Part shown: one piece after another, positions 8,183-16,597 of the stretch
Layout: each line of letters starts with the position of its first letter
How positions within the stretch are numbered: position 1 is the stretch's first letter
Assembly: GCA_002686265.1 (NCBI GenBank)
Contig: NZBA01000120.1
Span: forward strand, 62,001 to 126,000
Reading direction: 5' to 3'
Length of the DNA stretch: 64,000 nucleotides
DNA from: Planctomycetota bacterium
GTDB taxonomy: Bacteria; Planctomycetota; UBA1135; GCA-002686595
Program-made: the position numbers and the translations under genes
Notes under the pieces: generated by a model
Told to the model about the DNA's origin: nothing
Databases searched by the model: none
Seen by the model: the letters and a program-made list of their open reading frames with translations, nothing else

Positions 8183-9820
8183 CTACGGCAGGAGCAGCTC
8201 CCCCGACGTGATCTCGATCGGGGGGCACTTGTTCGTCTGGAGCCAGAGCCGGTGGAGTGTATCCCCCCAGTGGTCGGTGACGTTGCCGTCGCGCAGGGCC
8301 TCGATGTAGTGGCGCGTGACGGTCTGGTAGTGGAGCGTCGCCTCGGCGCGCGCGGCCCCGTCGGGCAGGTCGAAGATGGCGTCGTCCCAGTACTGCCCGT
8401 CGGCGTAGTTCGCACCGATGACCGGAGCGCCGCCGCGGGCGAAGCGTGCGTTGTCGAAGCCGCGCGGCGGGATGCGGTTGTCCTTCTCGATTGTGTCGGC
8501 CAGCGCCATGTGCGTCGTGACGCCTTCCGGTAGCCCGGTCGCCTCGGCCGCGGCGGCGGAGAGCCCCACCTTCATCTCGTACACCACCGTCGAGTCCTCG
8601 TCGAGGTGAGCCGAGTCGTAGTCATAGTGACCGTACTCGACCAGCAGCCGGTCCTCGGCGTCGTAGACCTTCACGTTCAGGAAGATGCGCCGGCCTTCGA
8701 TGTGGCCGGTGGGGATCTTGTGTCCGGCCTGATTCGTCACGCGTACGGCGAGCTGGTCCCCCGCCGTGCGCAGGTCGAGGGTGGCGGCGCGCTCGACCAT
8801 CTCGATCGCCTTGCGCCGCCCTGTCTCGAGCGCGATCTGGTCCACAAGAGGATCGTTCACGTAGTAGAGGGCGATGATCTCGAGCACCCAGGCCGAGGCT
8901 CCCGCGAACTCGTGGCGGGCGAGATCGCGCCGCGTCGGACCGATCCAGCAGCCGTCGCCGACCGTCTTCGGCATGTGGCAGTCCTGGCAGGTGGACATCA
9001 CCGGGTCGCCGACTCCTCCGAACAGGCCGCCCATGTCGACGCCCTCGCTCTCGAACTCGGATAGTTTCCACTCGGTGTACGTGCGCTCGAGCGGGAACTG
9101 CTCCCAGGCATCCTCGGAGGGCGGAGGCGCGTTCAACGCGTTGTAGGCGTAACTCCCGTCATCCTGAAGCGAGATCGCCACGTTGCCGACGTCGTGGCAG
9201 GTCCCGCACATTTCGCCCTCCCGGTGGAAGGGCGATTGGAGCGTGCGGTGCTGGGTCGAGGCGTTGTCGTAGGGGCCGCGTCGCATGCCGCTCGGATCGA
9301 GCACGAACATCGCGTTGCCGTAGTGGGCGGGGACGGACTCGAGCGCGGCCAGGATGGGCAGATCCTCCTGCGGGCTGACGCCGGGGCGGTAGATCGGGTC
9401 CACCATCGTGTGGCACAGGTGGCAGGTGACGCCGTCGCGGTCCAGATCGTCGATCGTGCTCCCGTCCGGCTGTAGCGCGTGACCGGTCGTGAAGCTCATC
9501 GGGACGTGGCAGCGCAGGCAGTAGTAGCCGACGCCCTCGACGTCCTGATTGGCTGTGGCCATCTGGGCCCAGAACAGCGGGTCTCGCCCGGCGTTGGCCA
9601 TCAGGCTGCCCTGCCAGGTGTTGTAGGGTGCGTTCGGGATGTCGTACCAGCCGTGGCAGCCCTCGCAGGCATCCGAGTGCTGGATCCTCCCCGGCGGCAG
9701 GGATCCCGCTTGTGTGCCCGATAGCGCGAAGTCGCGCAGGGTCGTATCGATCAGAGCGGCCAGGCCCAGGCTTCCCAGGAGCGCGATAGCGATCGGGCGC
9801 CAGAGGGTTGACTTGTTCAT
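8183..9820 (-). CDS. Exported pentaheme c-type cytochrome
   Basis: A 545-residue protein starting MNKSTLWRPIAIALLGSLGL, a signal peptide or N-terminal anchor. Five CxxCH heme c sites are visible: CEGCH (about residue 50), CLRCH (about 101), CHLCH (about 132), CGTCH (about 204) and CQDCH (about 278). Scattered His residues could be distal ligands. Residues after about 330 are heme-free and beta-rich (LAVRVTNQAGHKIPTGHIEG onward), a pattern seen in large periplasmic or outer-membrane electron-transfer proteins. The ATG at 9820 has AAGGAA 8 nt upstream. Electron partner and substrate are unknown; the fold of the heme part resembles the cytochrome c-554/hydroxylamine-oxidoreductase-like multiheme group only in spacing, so I make no enzymatic call. 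Confidence 0.88.
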   Translation of the reverse strand: MNKSTLWRPIAIALLGSLGLAALIDTTLRDFALSGTQAGSLPPGRIQHSDACEGCHGWYDIPNAPYNTWQGSLMANAGRDPLFWAQMATANQDVEGVGYYCLRCHVPMSFTTGHALQPDGSTIDDLDRDGVTCHLCHTMVDPIYRPGVSPQEDLPILAALESVPAHYGNAMFVLDPSGMRRGPYDNASTQHRTLQSPFHREGEMCGTCHDVGNVAISLQDDGSYAYNALNAPPPSEDAWEQFPLERTYTEWKLSEFESEGVDMGGLFGGVGDPVMSTCQDCHMPKTVGDGCWIGPTRRDLARHEFAGASAWVLEIIALYYVNDPLVDQIALETGRRKAIEMVERAATLDLRTAGDQLAVRVTNQAGHKIPTGHIEGRRIFLNVKVYDAEDRLLVEYGHYDYDSAHLDEDSTVVYEMKVGLSAAAAEATGLPEGVTTHMALADTIEKDNRIPPRGFDNARFARGGAPVIGANYADGQYWDDAIFDLPDGAARAEATLHYQTVTRHYIEALRDGNVTDHWGDTLHRLWLQTNKCPPIEITSGELLLP

Positions 9821-10200
9821 GCTGAGCGTTCCTTCGGGGATACGCGCGGCTCCCCGGCGAGGGACGAAGAGCGGCGGGGGGGGGCCGGAGTTTCTTTCCC
9901 GGAGTAACCAGAGCTCCCCGTCTGAATACCAGTATACGCCACCCGGGGACCCGCGGCTTTGCGGATAGGGACTCCAAAGGGCGTTTCCCGAGGGAGGTGA
10001 GACTCCCAGATGAAGAGGGTGACCTCTACTCGATCTCCGCTGCACTCATGCTGGTTCCTCACGGCCCCCGCGACCGGCTGACTGGTCGGTCCGGTCCGGG
10101 GGATCGCCCACGGATTCTGGGCTGGCGCCGGATATTTCGTGGAAACGGGGAGAGCCGTTCGCGACCCCCGGCCCGCGGGGGAATCTGGCAGAATCGGAGC
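9821..10200. other. Intergenic region between divergent genes, with a repeat copy
   Basis: This 380-bp gap separates the start of the cytochrome gene (minus) from the FkbM gene (plus) and must hold both promoters. It contains a G run near 9876-9886, a more AT-rich stretch at about 9915-9945 on the cytochrome side, and the 65-bp direct repeat at 9961-10025. No open frame in it looks coding. Confidence 0.6.
9961..10025. repeat. 65-bp direct repeat, copy 1
   Basis: Bases 9961-10025 match 12434-12498 with a single mismatch (position 10020, T versus G). The unit includes a small hairpin, GGGAG/CTCCC with a 6-nt loop, and a TCCCGAGGGA palindrome. No transposase lies inside the 2.4 kb between the copies. 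The type of element is not recognised; it could be a REP-like unit or the scar of a mobile element. Confidence 0.85.
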
Positions 10201-11004
10201 GTGGGGGACAGGGTCCGTCTTGCCGGTCCGCGGGGGCGGCTGAGCTGGCTTCTCGGGGCGCGGCTGAGAAACCGGGCGCTGGGAATGCTCCACCGCATGG
10301 GCCTGCGCAGCTACCGCGAGACCGAGATCTCTCTCGAGGACGGCCTGCGCCTCTTCGCCCGCGCCGGCACCCACGACGAGGTGGTCAAGCGCGAGATCTG
10401 GGACGAGCGCATCTACCCCATCGATGAGGTCGAGCTCGCCGCCGGCGACTCAGTAGTCGACGTGGGAGCGCAGATCGGCGCCTTCTCCCTCCTGGCCAGC
10501 CGGATGCCCGTCACCGTGTTCGCCTACGAGCCCTCGCCGATGAACTACGCGCTGCTCGAGAGAAACGTTGCCGCCAACGGCCTCGAGGATCGCGTCCACG
10601 CCTTCCCCCTGGCCGTGCAGCGTCCGGGCGTGCGCGAGCTCCTCCTCAGCCAGTCCTACACGAACACCGGAGGTCACACGTCGATGTGCGACCTCGGTCC
10701 CTGCCGACGCGTCGAGGCTGTCTCGCTCGACGTGGTCCTCGCGCGCCACGGTCTCGATCGCTGCCAGGTGGTCAAGATCGACACCGAGGGTGCGGAGTAC
10801 GACATCGTCTACGGCTGTCCGCCGGCCACCTTGGACGCGATCGAGAACCTCTTCGCCGAGGTCCACGAGCACCCGCTCCTCGACGACTGCCGGCGCAGCG
10901 ACGAGCCACCCTACACCAGGGAGGGCATGCGTGGATTCCTGACAGATCGCGGGTTCGACGTGCGGGTGGACCACCGGACGTACTGCCTGTGGGCGCGGCG
11001 GTAG
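10201..11004 (+). CDS. FkbM-family SAM-dependent methyltransferase
   Basis: About 267 residues. The Rossmann methyltransferase motif I is DSVVDVGAQIGAFSLLAS (about residues 84-101), followed by VFAYEPSPMNYALLERNVAANG (motif II and after), LAVQRPGVRELLL, and VVKIDTEGAEYDIVYG, the KIDxEGxE signature of the FkbM family. These enzymes O-methylate sugars or polyketides. The start is uncertain: I use GTG at 10201, but ATG codons at 10285 and 10300 also precede the conserved part. The gene lies between two copies of a 65-bp repeat next to a pseudogene, so it may be part of a transferred segment. There is no glycosyltransferase neighbour that would suggest the acceptor. Confidence 0.85.
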   Translation: MGDRVRLAGPRGRLSWLLGARLRNRALGMLHRMGLRSYRETEISLEDGLRLFARAGTHDEVVKREIWDERIYPIDEVELAAGDSVVDVGAQIGAFSLLASRMPVTVFAYEPSPMNYALLERNVAANGLEDRVHAFPLAVQRPGVRELLLSQSYTNTGGHTSMCDLGPCRRVEAVSLDVVLARHGLDRCQVVKIDTEGAEYDIVYGCPPATLDAIENLFAEVHEHPLLDDCRRSDEPPYTREGMRGFLTDRGFDVRVDHRTYCLWARR

Positions 11005-11112
11005 GCACCGCTCAAGGGCGCCGCGGAGCGGTGTCGATGGAGAAGGGGAGAGTGAGAGCCCCCCGCCAGCGGGCCGCTCGCTGTCGCCACCACACTTCCT
11101 TCGAGGCAGACC

Positions 11113-12441
11113 ATGGCCTGCCCGCCCCGCGCAGTCCGACAGTCCTCACGCAGTATTCGTATCGCAGGGTCCTCCGTCATCGCACTGGTCGCGGTCGCCT
11201 GCTCCAACGCGGGCAATGAGACCGGGATCCCCTCGGACCCCGGCGCGCTCGCGGTGAGCGTCGGCGAGCACAACCCCTCGGCGACCGACGTCTGCACCGA
11301 CCAGTACGTGAGCGCGCTGCAGATCGCGGTGTCCGAGACGGACGGAACCGACGTGACGGTCACTAGTGTGAAGCTGGGCATCGGCGGAACGGTCGACCCT
11401 GCCGCCGATCTCACGCGCGCACTCCTGGTCGAGGACGCCGACGGCGACGGCACCTATGGATTCGCCGACGAGCCGCTGGGGTCGGGAACCTATTCCGCGG
11501 GAAGTGGCAGCATCGTGATCACCGGCCTGCAGGTGACGGTGACCGCGGACACCACCCGGAACTGGCTCGTCGTCCTGCAGCTCGCCGGCAGCGCCGCCAA
11601 TGGCGCGACCGTCAAGCCCCGGCTAGCCATCGGCGCCACGTCGCAGGGCCAGCAGCTCGTCTCGGGCGGGCAGACTGCGACGGGCAACCCGATGCGGCTG
11701 GTCTCGCTCGCGGGCCGGACGTGGTACGTCGACGACGAGGGCGACGACAGTGCGGACGGGAGGAGCCCGGGCACCGCCTTCGAGACGCTACCCCACGCCA
11801 TCGCGCAATAGACGGGCAACGACACCTTGGAGGTGGGCGACGGGACGTACTACCACCGCTCCCTGGCGCTCGACGGCTTGAGCGGCAGCGCGGCGAGCCC
11901 CATCCGGATCCAGGCCGAGCCTCGTGGACTGGCCACGGTCAGCGCTGCCTGGAGAGAAGCCGCCGAGGGGCGGGCGGGGCTCTGGACCGCCGAGGGGGGC
12001 GGGATCTACAGCGCTCCCAACGACACGCCGGCCATCTTCGGCGGCTGGCAAGGCACCCTCCTGTTCCGCTACGAGACCCTGGCGGACCTGCAGAACGCTG
12101 AGACCACGCCGGTGCCGACGCAGTACTCGGGCGACGTGTTCGGCCCTGTCCACGGCTTCGCCTGGGAGGACGAGCGCATCTACCTCAGGCTGCCCGGGGA
12201 GGCGGACCCCGAGGGCGAGCCGCTCGTCTTCTCGACGCCGACCTGGGACGAGGGCACCGTCGGCTCGGGCGCCCAGCCCGTGATCGCCGTCTCCGGCACT
12301 CCGGGGTTGATCTTCGACGGCCTGCGGATCGTGGGCAGCGGAACCTACGGCGTCACCTGTGACGAGGGCAGCCCGGACGTCGTGTTCAGGAACTGCCTCT
12401 TCGAGTACTGCCGGTCGGCCGTCCAGATCTCGGGCGGATAG
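11113..12441 (+). pseudogene. Right-handed parallel beta-helix lipoprotein, broken by a stop and truncated
   Basis: One continuous frame encodes a lipoprotein signal (IALVAVACSNAGNE), a beta-sandwich-like region (residues of about 40-190) and the start of a DUF1565/beta-helix domain (RTWYVDDEGDDSADGRSPGT, AFETLPHAIAQ). A TAG at 11809-11811 interrupts it. The same frame continues directly with TGNDTLEVGDGTYYHRSLAL and beta-helix sequence (LIFDGLRIVGSGTYGV, VVFRNCLFEYCRSAVQISGG) up to the 65-bp repeat at 12434, where the protein ends abruptly without a helix C-terminus. Family members usually continue for several hundred residues, so the gene has both a nonsense mutation and a lost 3' end. Readthrough of the amber codon would still give a truncated protein. 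Confidence 0.82.
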
Positions 12442-12498
12442 GGACTCCAAAGGGCGTTTCCCGAGGGAGGTGAGACTCCCAGATGAAGAGGGGGACCT
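12434..12498. repeat. 65-bp direct repeat, copy 2
   Basis: Second copy of the repeat found at 9961-10025. Here it sits exactly at the break of the beta-helix pseudogene: the upstream frame stops within it, and the restriction-enzyme fragment begins at its other end. This position marks it as a recombination or insertion junction. Confidence 0.85.
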
Positions 12499-12783
12499 GG
12501 CCGCCGAGGTCGAGGAGCACGTCGCGTACATCGCACTCGGCGAGCGCGGCCCGAGCCGCGTCCAGGCCGATGCCCTTGTCGAAGCCGCCCTCCTCGATCG
12601 CCAGGCCCGCGCCCTGGATTGTCGATCGCTGGCCCTCGAGCCGAAGGCCCGCCAGGCCCGCAAAGCCCTGCTCGACGGTCTCTCCGAGCGCGGCTTCAAC
12701 CTGGAGGTCCTCACGGAGATCGGCAGGATGATCAACGCCGAGAAGATCGACCTCTTCGCCGTCCTCGCCCACATCGCCTACTG
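12494..12783 (+). pseudogene. Fragment of type I restriction enzyme R subunit (HsdR C-terminus)
   Basis: About 96 codons in one frame without a start codon of their own. The segment ARQARKALLDGLSERGFNLE followed by VLTEIGRMINAEKIDLFAVL and AHIAY matches the pattern of the C-terminal helical (EcoEI R_C) domain of HsdR proteins, in which a ...ALLxGLxxRGF... helix precedes ...AExxDLFDVLAYVA... The fragment starts at the 65-bp repeat and ends where the IS3-like stub begins (12781), so both ends are recombination breakpoints. No helicase, nuclease, HsdM or HsdS sequence is present in the window. Confidence 0.65.
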
Positions 12784-12894
12784 GCATGACCCCGAGAAGT
12801 GGTCCAGTCCCAATGAGAGTCAGGAGAGGAGGAGGGTCGTGCCCCTCGAGGAGGCGTGAGGGGTGCCCGGGCTGTGCGCCCGGAGACGGAGCGG
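12781..12894 (-). mobile_element. Terminal stub of an IS3-family element
   Basis: These 114 bp match 22236-22349 at about 93 percent identity with no gaps. The second locus includes the 3' end of an IS3-family transposase gene read on the minus strand, so this copy is the same terminal part of a related insertion sequence. Only the end survives; the rest is gone, and a DUF262 fragment abuts the inner side. The outer side begins CTGGCATGACCCC in both copies. Confidence 0.75.
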
Positions 12895-12895
12895 T

Positions 12896-13018
12896 AATGA
12901 CCTGGAGGCAGTCTTGGAGATTCCGACAGTCCTTGACCACATCGATGGGAACTCGATGGCCCTGCCTGGTTTTCAGCGCAGCTACGTTTGGAACCGAGAC
13001 CAGTTGCGCGGGCTCACT
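12896..13018 (+). pseudogene. Fragment of a DUF262 (GmrSD-like) protein N-terminus
   Basis: About 40 codons read NDLEAVLEIPTVLDHIDGNS then MALPGFQRSYVWNRDQLRGL. This is the hallmark N-terminal strand-helix of DUF262 domains (LPxFQRxYVWxxDQVxxL), the nuclease/ParB-like half of GmrS/GmrD-type modification-dependent restriction enzymes. The similarity stops at about 13015, where the sequence becomes non-homologous, so roughly 500 residues are missing. There is no start codon of its own after the IS stub. It is clearly a remnant. Confidence 0.7.
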
Positions 13019-13133
13019 AACAGTCCGTGGCACACTGCGGGCTACAATGATGCGGGCTCATACAGGCGGGCATCAGTACCGGGGACGATCGCCCCTTCGG
13101 CTCCTGCTTCCGGGGCCCCGACCGAGCCCTAGC

Positions 13134-14093
13134 CTATCCCCTGAACACCCTCTCACCGTGCCACTCGAGGGCATCAGGCGAGGGCCGCCCGCCCCCACCG
13201 GGTAGGACTAGGAGGCGTTTGCGATCGAACGGGTAGTAACGGTGGCCGTTGTCCCACTCCTCACGCAAGCGCTCGCTCACTCGCACCTCGTAGTCCGGCG
13301 TGACGGTCACGTAGCCCGCGTCGAACAGGGCATGGAACTCCTTGGTGAGAAGCACCCCGTTCTGGACATGGTTCGAAGACGGTCCGAGGTAGGGCTGGAT
13401 GTGCGCAGCGTCCAGGACCACCTCGGTGTGCTCGCCGGTGATGGCGCAACGTCGCTCGTAGGTTCTCAGGAGCCGGGTGCGGAAGGCGCCTTGACCGATC
13501 CGTTCGCGCTGACTTGCAAGAACCAGCTCCCGCTCGTCCACATCGAGGGGAAGGAAGGCGCCCTCGTCCAGGTCTTCGGGCGTCGTCATCGAATCGTATT
13601 GGATTTCGGCCAGGAGGCGTGATGAGTGCCGCTCATCCCTCTCGGCCTTCCCCTGCACGATGTTGGGCGCCCACCCTTGCTCCCTCCCCCAGGGCAGCCA
13701 GCGCTCCTCAGGCCAGAAGACGCAGTCTCGGAGGATCGTGCACCCCAAGGGGTTCCTTCGGGCGCGCGAGTCCCCCAGCAGGTCCAGTCCCCGGTACTTT
13801 CCGATGCGAGTGAAGAACGAATGCAGGTCGCCGTCGCCGTTGCCCGGACCGAAGAGTTCCCAGGCCTGGTGAAGCCCCAGGAGAAGGAAGTGGGAGTAGA
13901 AGCCGTAGCCTGCGATGCAGTAGCGCGGCTTCTTCAAGCGAAAGAAGAGCGGTGTACCAGGAGCGAGCTGCGCCATGGGCCTCTGCGCCCGCGGCTGCCA
14001 GAAGTTCGCCTCGTGCACGGCCCCTCCGGGGCGAACCTGTCTCGACAGGAACTGGAACCACCTCCAGTCCGTGTTGGCGATGAACGGCTGCAC
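13134..14093 (-). CDS. HNH endonuclease with N-terminal EVE/PUA-like domain
   Basis: A 319-residue protein. Residues of about 1-160 (ANTDWRWFQFLSRQ, FFRLKKPRYCIAGYGFYSHF, LGLHQAWELFGPGNGDGDLH, RIGKYRG, GWAPNIVQGK) follow the pattern of EVE/PUA-like modified-base readers found in restriction enzymes. Residues of about 205-265 form an HNH nuclease: RYERRCAITGEH, VLDAAHIQPY, NGVLLTKEFHALFDAGYV, giving the H...N...H triad. Such architectures cut DNA carrying modified cytosines (known family logic; not demonstrated for this one). The start is GTG at 14093. The gene appears intact, with a separate SBD-HNH gene 109 bp upstream on the same strand, amid fragments of other restriction systems. Confidence 0.82.
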   Translation of the reverse strand: MQPFIANTDWRWFQFLSRQVRPGGAVHEANFWQPRAQRPMAQLAPGTPLFFRLKKPRYCIAGYGFYSHFLLLGLHQAWELFGPGNGDGDLHSFFTRIGKYRGLDLLGDSRARRNPLGCTILRDCVFWPEERWLPWGREQGWAPNIVQGKAERDERHSSRLLAEIQYDSMTTPEDLDEGAFLPLDVDERELVLASQRERIGQGAFRTRLLRTYERRCAITGEHTEVVLDAAHIQPYLGPSSNHVQNGVLLTKEFHALFDAGYVTVTPDYEVRVSERLREEWDNGHRYYPFDRKRLLVLPGGGGRPSPDALEWHGERVFRG

Positions 14094-14202
14094 TCCGGGA
14101 TTCTCGCATTCTACTGCCTTCGTCGCTATCCCGAGACCGTGCCTAACACGCCGTTGGCATTCGGCTTGGGCAGGCCATCGGCGGCGCCATTAGGCGTCTA
14201 GC

Positions 14203-15096
14203 TCAGGCGATCTCTCCACGGGCCGGGAAGCGGAAGACCTCTCGGCGATGCCAGTCGAGGTATTCCTGTTTGGGAGCGAGGGCGCTTGCATGGGGCGGCC
14301 GGACGGGATGGTCTTGATGACTTAGGAACCGCTCGCGCACCTCGGGAGAGCCGGTGAAGGAGGCCGAGACCATCAAGGTCAGGTCGTCGCGAAGGCCGAC
14401 CACGCCTCGATCCAAGGCCTTGTGGTGCAAGGCGCACAGCGCGAGCCCGTTGGTCACCTGATCAGGCCCGTAGGCCTGCTTCCAGCGGATGTGGGCCGCC
14501 TCTAGGCCGAAGGAAGCGGAGCCAATGCGTCCGTCGAATCCGCAGATCGTACAGGCATGATCGTAGGCTTCGAGCACCTCGCGCCTGAAGCGCGGATCCC
14601 GCGCCGGGCGTTCACGGACCGCTTCCGCGTGGATGCCTACCGCGTCGAGCAAATCCTCGTGCAGCGACGGCGGGAAGTGAGCGTCGAGGAGAGTGTGGGC
14701 GACTCGCATCCGCAAGGCGGAGCTGGAAGACAGGAGCTCGTGAATGTCCTCGGGGAAGCCGCCCACGCCCTTGGCGAGGAGTTCGCTCCGCAAGGGATCC
14801 ACGTTGCCCTTGCGGCGGGCAAGCGAGTCCCCGCCTGGGACCTCCCACAAGTCGTCCCGCTGAAGGCGCCAGAACGGGTACTCGGGGTGGTCCTTGGTGC
14901 GCGGCGGCCCGAACTCCCGGAGCAGACCTTTCAGCGGTTCATCGATCTCCGAGAAGGGCACGAGGCGCTCCGCTCCTCGGGCAACCCTCCCGAGCGCCAG
15001 GAGCAGAAGCAGGGGCTTGTGAGGCGCTCGCTCGCCACCGCGGCGCCAGGTGTTCAGGGCACTGACCTTGAGGAGAAGATCGTCGGAGCTGGGCAT
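14203..15096 (-). CDS. Phosphorothioated-DNA-binding (SBD) HNH restriction endonuclease
   Basis: A 297-residue protein whose N-terminal half (LLLKVSALNTWRRGGERAPH, KPLLLLLALGRVARG, EIDEPLKGLLREFGPP, HPEYPFWRLQRDDLWEVPGG) matches the sulfur-binding domain of ScoMcrA-type enzymes, which recognise phosphorothioate linkages made by Dnd systems. The C-terminal half is an HNH nuclease (YDHACTICGF, LEAAHIRW, VTNGLALCALHHKALDRG). It would restrict incoming phosphorothioated DNA. The start at ATG 15096 fits the family N-terminus; the frame runs further upstream without coding character. No dndABCDE genes occur in the window, as expected for a type IV enzyme that attacks modified foreign DNA. It sits 109 bp upstream of the other minus-strand HNH gene, so the two may be cotranscribed. 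Confidence 0.85.
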   Translation of the reverse strand: MPSSDDLLLKVSALNTWRRGGERAPHKPLLLLLALGRVARGAERLVPFSEIDEPLKGLLREFGPPRTKDHPEYPFWRLQRDDLWEVPGGDSLARRKGNVDPLRSELLAKGVGGFPEDIHELLSSSSALRMRVAHTLLDAHFPPSLHEDLLDAVGIHAEAVRERPARDPRFRREVLEAYDHACTICGFDGRIGSASFGLEAAHIRWKQAYGPDQVTNGLALCALHHKALDRGVVGLRDDLTLMVSASFTGSPEVRERFLSHQDHPVRPPHASALAPKQEYLDWHRREVFRFPARGEIA

Positions 15097-15206
15097 TCGA
15101 GCTTGCCTTCCCTGCTGATTGTACTTCGCACGCCGACTAGCGTCCGGGAGGCCCCCGGGGGAGGATGATCTCGCTCGATCCCCGAGCGACTGGCCAGGGC
15201 GCGCGC

Positions 15207-15389
15207 AAGGCGATGCAATGGGCCTGGATGAACAACCCCTGGACACTCATCGCCCTGGCCGGGCTGCAGATCGGGGTCCAGGGAGGAGCGGGCGGGGAGG
15301 AGTGCGGGGCCGTGCACATGGCCGACGGGATCAAGATCGGAGAGGTGTCCGATCGCTCGGCGTTGGTGTGGAGGAGGAGGGCGAGGTGA
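15207..15389 (+). pseudogene. Duplicated 5' fragment of the PhoD-like phosphatase gene
   Basis: Bases 15207-15371 match 19181-19345 with three mismatches. They cover the start region and first 50 codons or so of the phosphatase gene (NNPWTLIALAGLQIGVQGGA ... GEVSDRSALVW). After the last shared base the frame runs into a stop within six codons. This is a truncated partial duplicate lying 4 kb upstream of the intact gene in the same orientation, with defence and hydrolase genes in between. Confidence 0.85.
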
Positions 15390-15602
15390 GTAGGCTCATT
15401 GGCCGGCTCCTCCGCATCCCCTCTCCGGCCGAACGCTCCGGCCCCATCCCTGCTGAGAATCACGCACTGGACGCCGAGGCGTGATCAGCTCAGGTCCCCG
15501 AACACCCCTCTTGACCTTCTCTCCCACTTTTCTGGCAACTCCCCACGCGAAGTGCTTCGCGCGGCTTCAGGACGCCCGGCAACCTGACGGCGGAGAAGCG
15601 CG

Positions 15603-16073
15603 ATGAGCCGGACAGAAGGGCAGGTTCTTGCTGACGTCAAGCGTCTCGCCACGGAGTACTACGAACTGACGGGCAAGCCGCTGGGAGTGACCGGTGAGGT
15701 AGCGGAGTTCGAGGCCGCCCGATTGCTGGGCTTCGAACTCGCACCTCCGCGAACGCCGGGATACGACGCGGTTGGACCCGATGGGCGGAAGATTCAGATC
15801 AAGGGCCGGCGAGTATCGAAGAAGGAGAAGCTTCGGCAGCGCGTAGGCTCCATCGATCTGAAGAAACCCTTCGACTCAGTCGTGCTCGTGCTTCTGAACA
15901 TGCAGTTCGACGTCCTGGAGATCTGGGAAGCACCCAGGGGGGCGATCGAGAAACGCATCAAGGCGCCAGGCTCGAAAGCCAGGAACGAGCGCGGCCAGCT
16001 CGCTGTCTCACAGTTCGTTTCCGTGGCCACGCGCGTGTGGGCCCGAGATCGTCTGGGCCCGAGACAATCATGA
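15603..16073 (+). CDS. DUF6998-like protein with possible PD-(D/E)XK nuclease core
   Basis: A 156-residue protein: MSRTEGQVLADVKRLATEYY, ELTGKPLGVTGEVAEFEAAR, LLGFELAPPRTPGYDAVGPD and GRKIQIKGRRVSKKEKLR. The arrangement E(A) ... GYDAV ... KIQIKGRR is that of the restriction-endonuclease-like fold (Glu in the first helix, Asp, then QxK), and the overall family resembles proteins annotated as DUF6998. Catalytic candidates are the Asp of GYDAV (about residue 58) and the Lys of QIK (about residue 71). The context is a cluster of HNH restriction enzymes and restriction fragments, which supports a DNA-targeting role, but no function has been shown. ATG 15603 follows a GGCGGAGAAGCGCG sequence that can serve as ribosome binding site. 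Confidence 0.65.
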   Translation: MSRTEGQVLADVKRLATEYYELTGKPLGVTGEVAEFEAARLLGFELAPPRTPGYDAVGPDGRKIQIKGRRVSKKEKLRQRVGSIDLKKPFDSVVLVLLNMQFDVLEIWEAPRGAIEKRIKAPGSKARNERGQLAVSQFVSVATRVWARDRLGPRQS

Positions 16074-16597
16074 CGCGGACTGCCGGTAGCGGGCGCAGCG
16101 GCCGCGTACTCGGTCACCTGCCTCCCGCTCGTCCTGACAGGCTCCGGACGAGGAGCCGTCGGAGCACCTCCGGCTGCGCCGCGTCTGCGGGCCCGCTGCC
16201 CGCTTTGATTCCGCCCGCGGGCGCCCCCTCGCATCGGCTCCACACCCCCGCCTGCCGGGCTTCCGGTCTTCCCCTGGACCGCCCTGCGGGGAGGCTTCTC
16301 CGCTCGTGATCGAGCCTGGAGGGCTCGGGATTGGCTCCAACGACACCGCCAATTCGGGGGACAGCCGCTGTCCCTCTATTGCCGGAGCGGCAGCGAGAGA
16401 ACTCTTCGCGAGGAGCGGCGGTGATGGATCGTGCGCGACAGGCACCGCGGTCACCGCACCCTGCCTGGGTGGCGAGACGGGTCGGGCCTTCGTGCCGCCG
16501 CCCGATCGGGTTGCGGAGTGCATGGGCGATCGGGAGAACTCCCTCCACCACCATGCCGAGCGCACGCCAACCCTCCAGAGGGCTTCCCTCGCCCGCG
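16074..16597. other. 524 bp with no recognisable gene
   Basis: This gap lies between the DUF6998-like gene (plus) and the serine hydrolase (minus), two converging genes. Open frames on both strands give Arg/Ala/Pro/Gly-rich products without family features. I see no transposase remnant or array in it. It may be degraded coding DNA of the accessory region. Confidence 0.5.

Noticed and set aside
9961-12498. A composite transposon carrying the FkbM gene
   Set aside because: No transposase lies within or at the ends of the repeats, and the repeats are direct 65-mers rather than insertion sequences.
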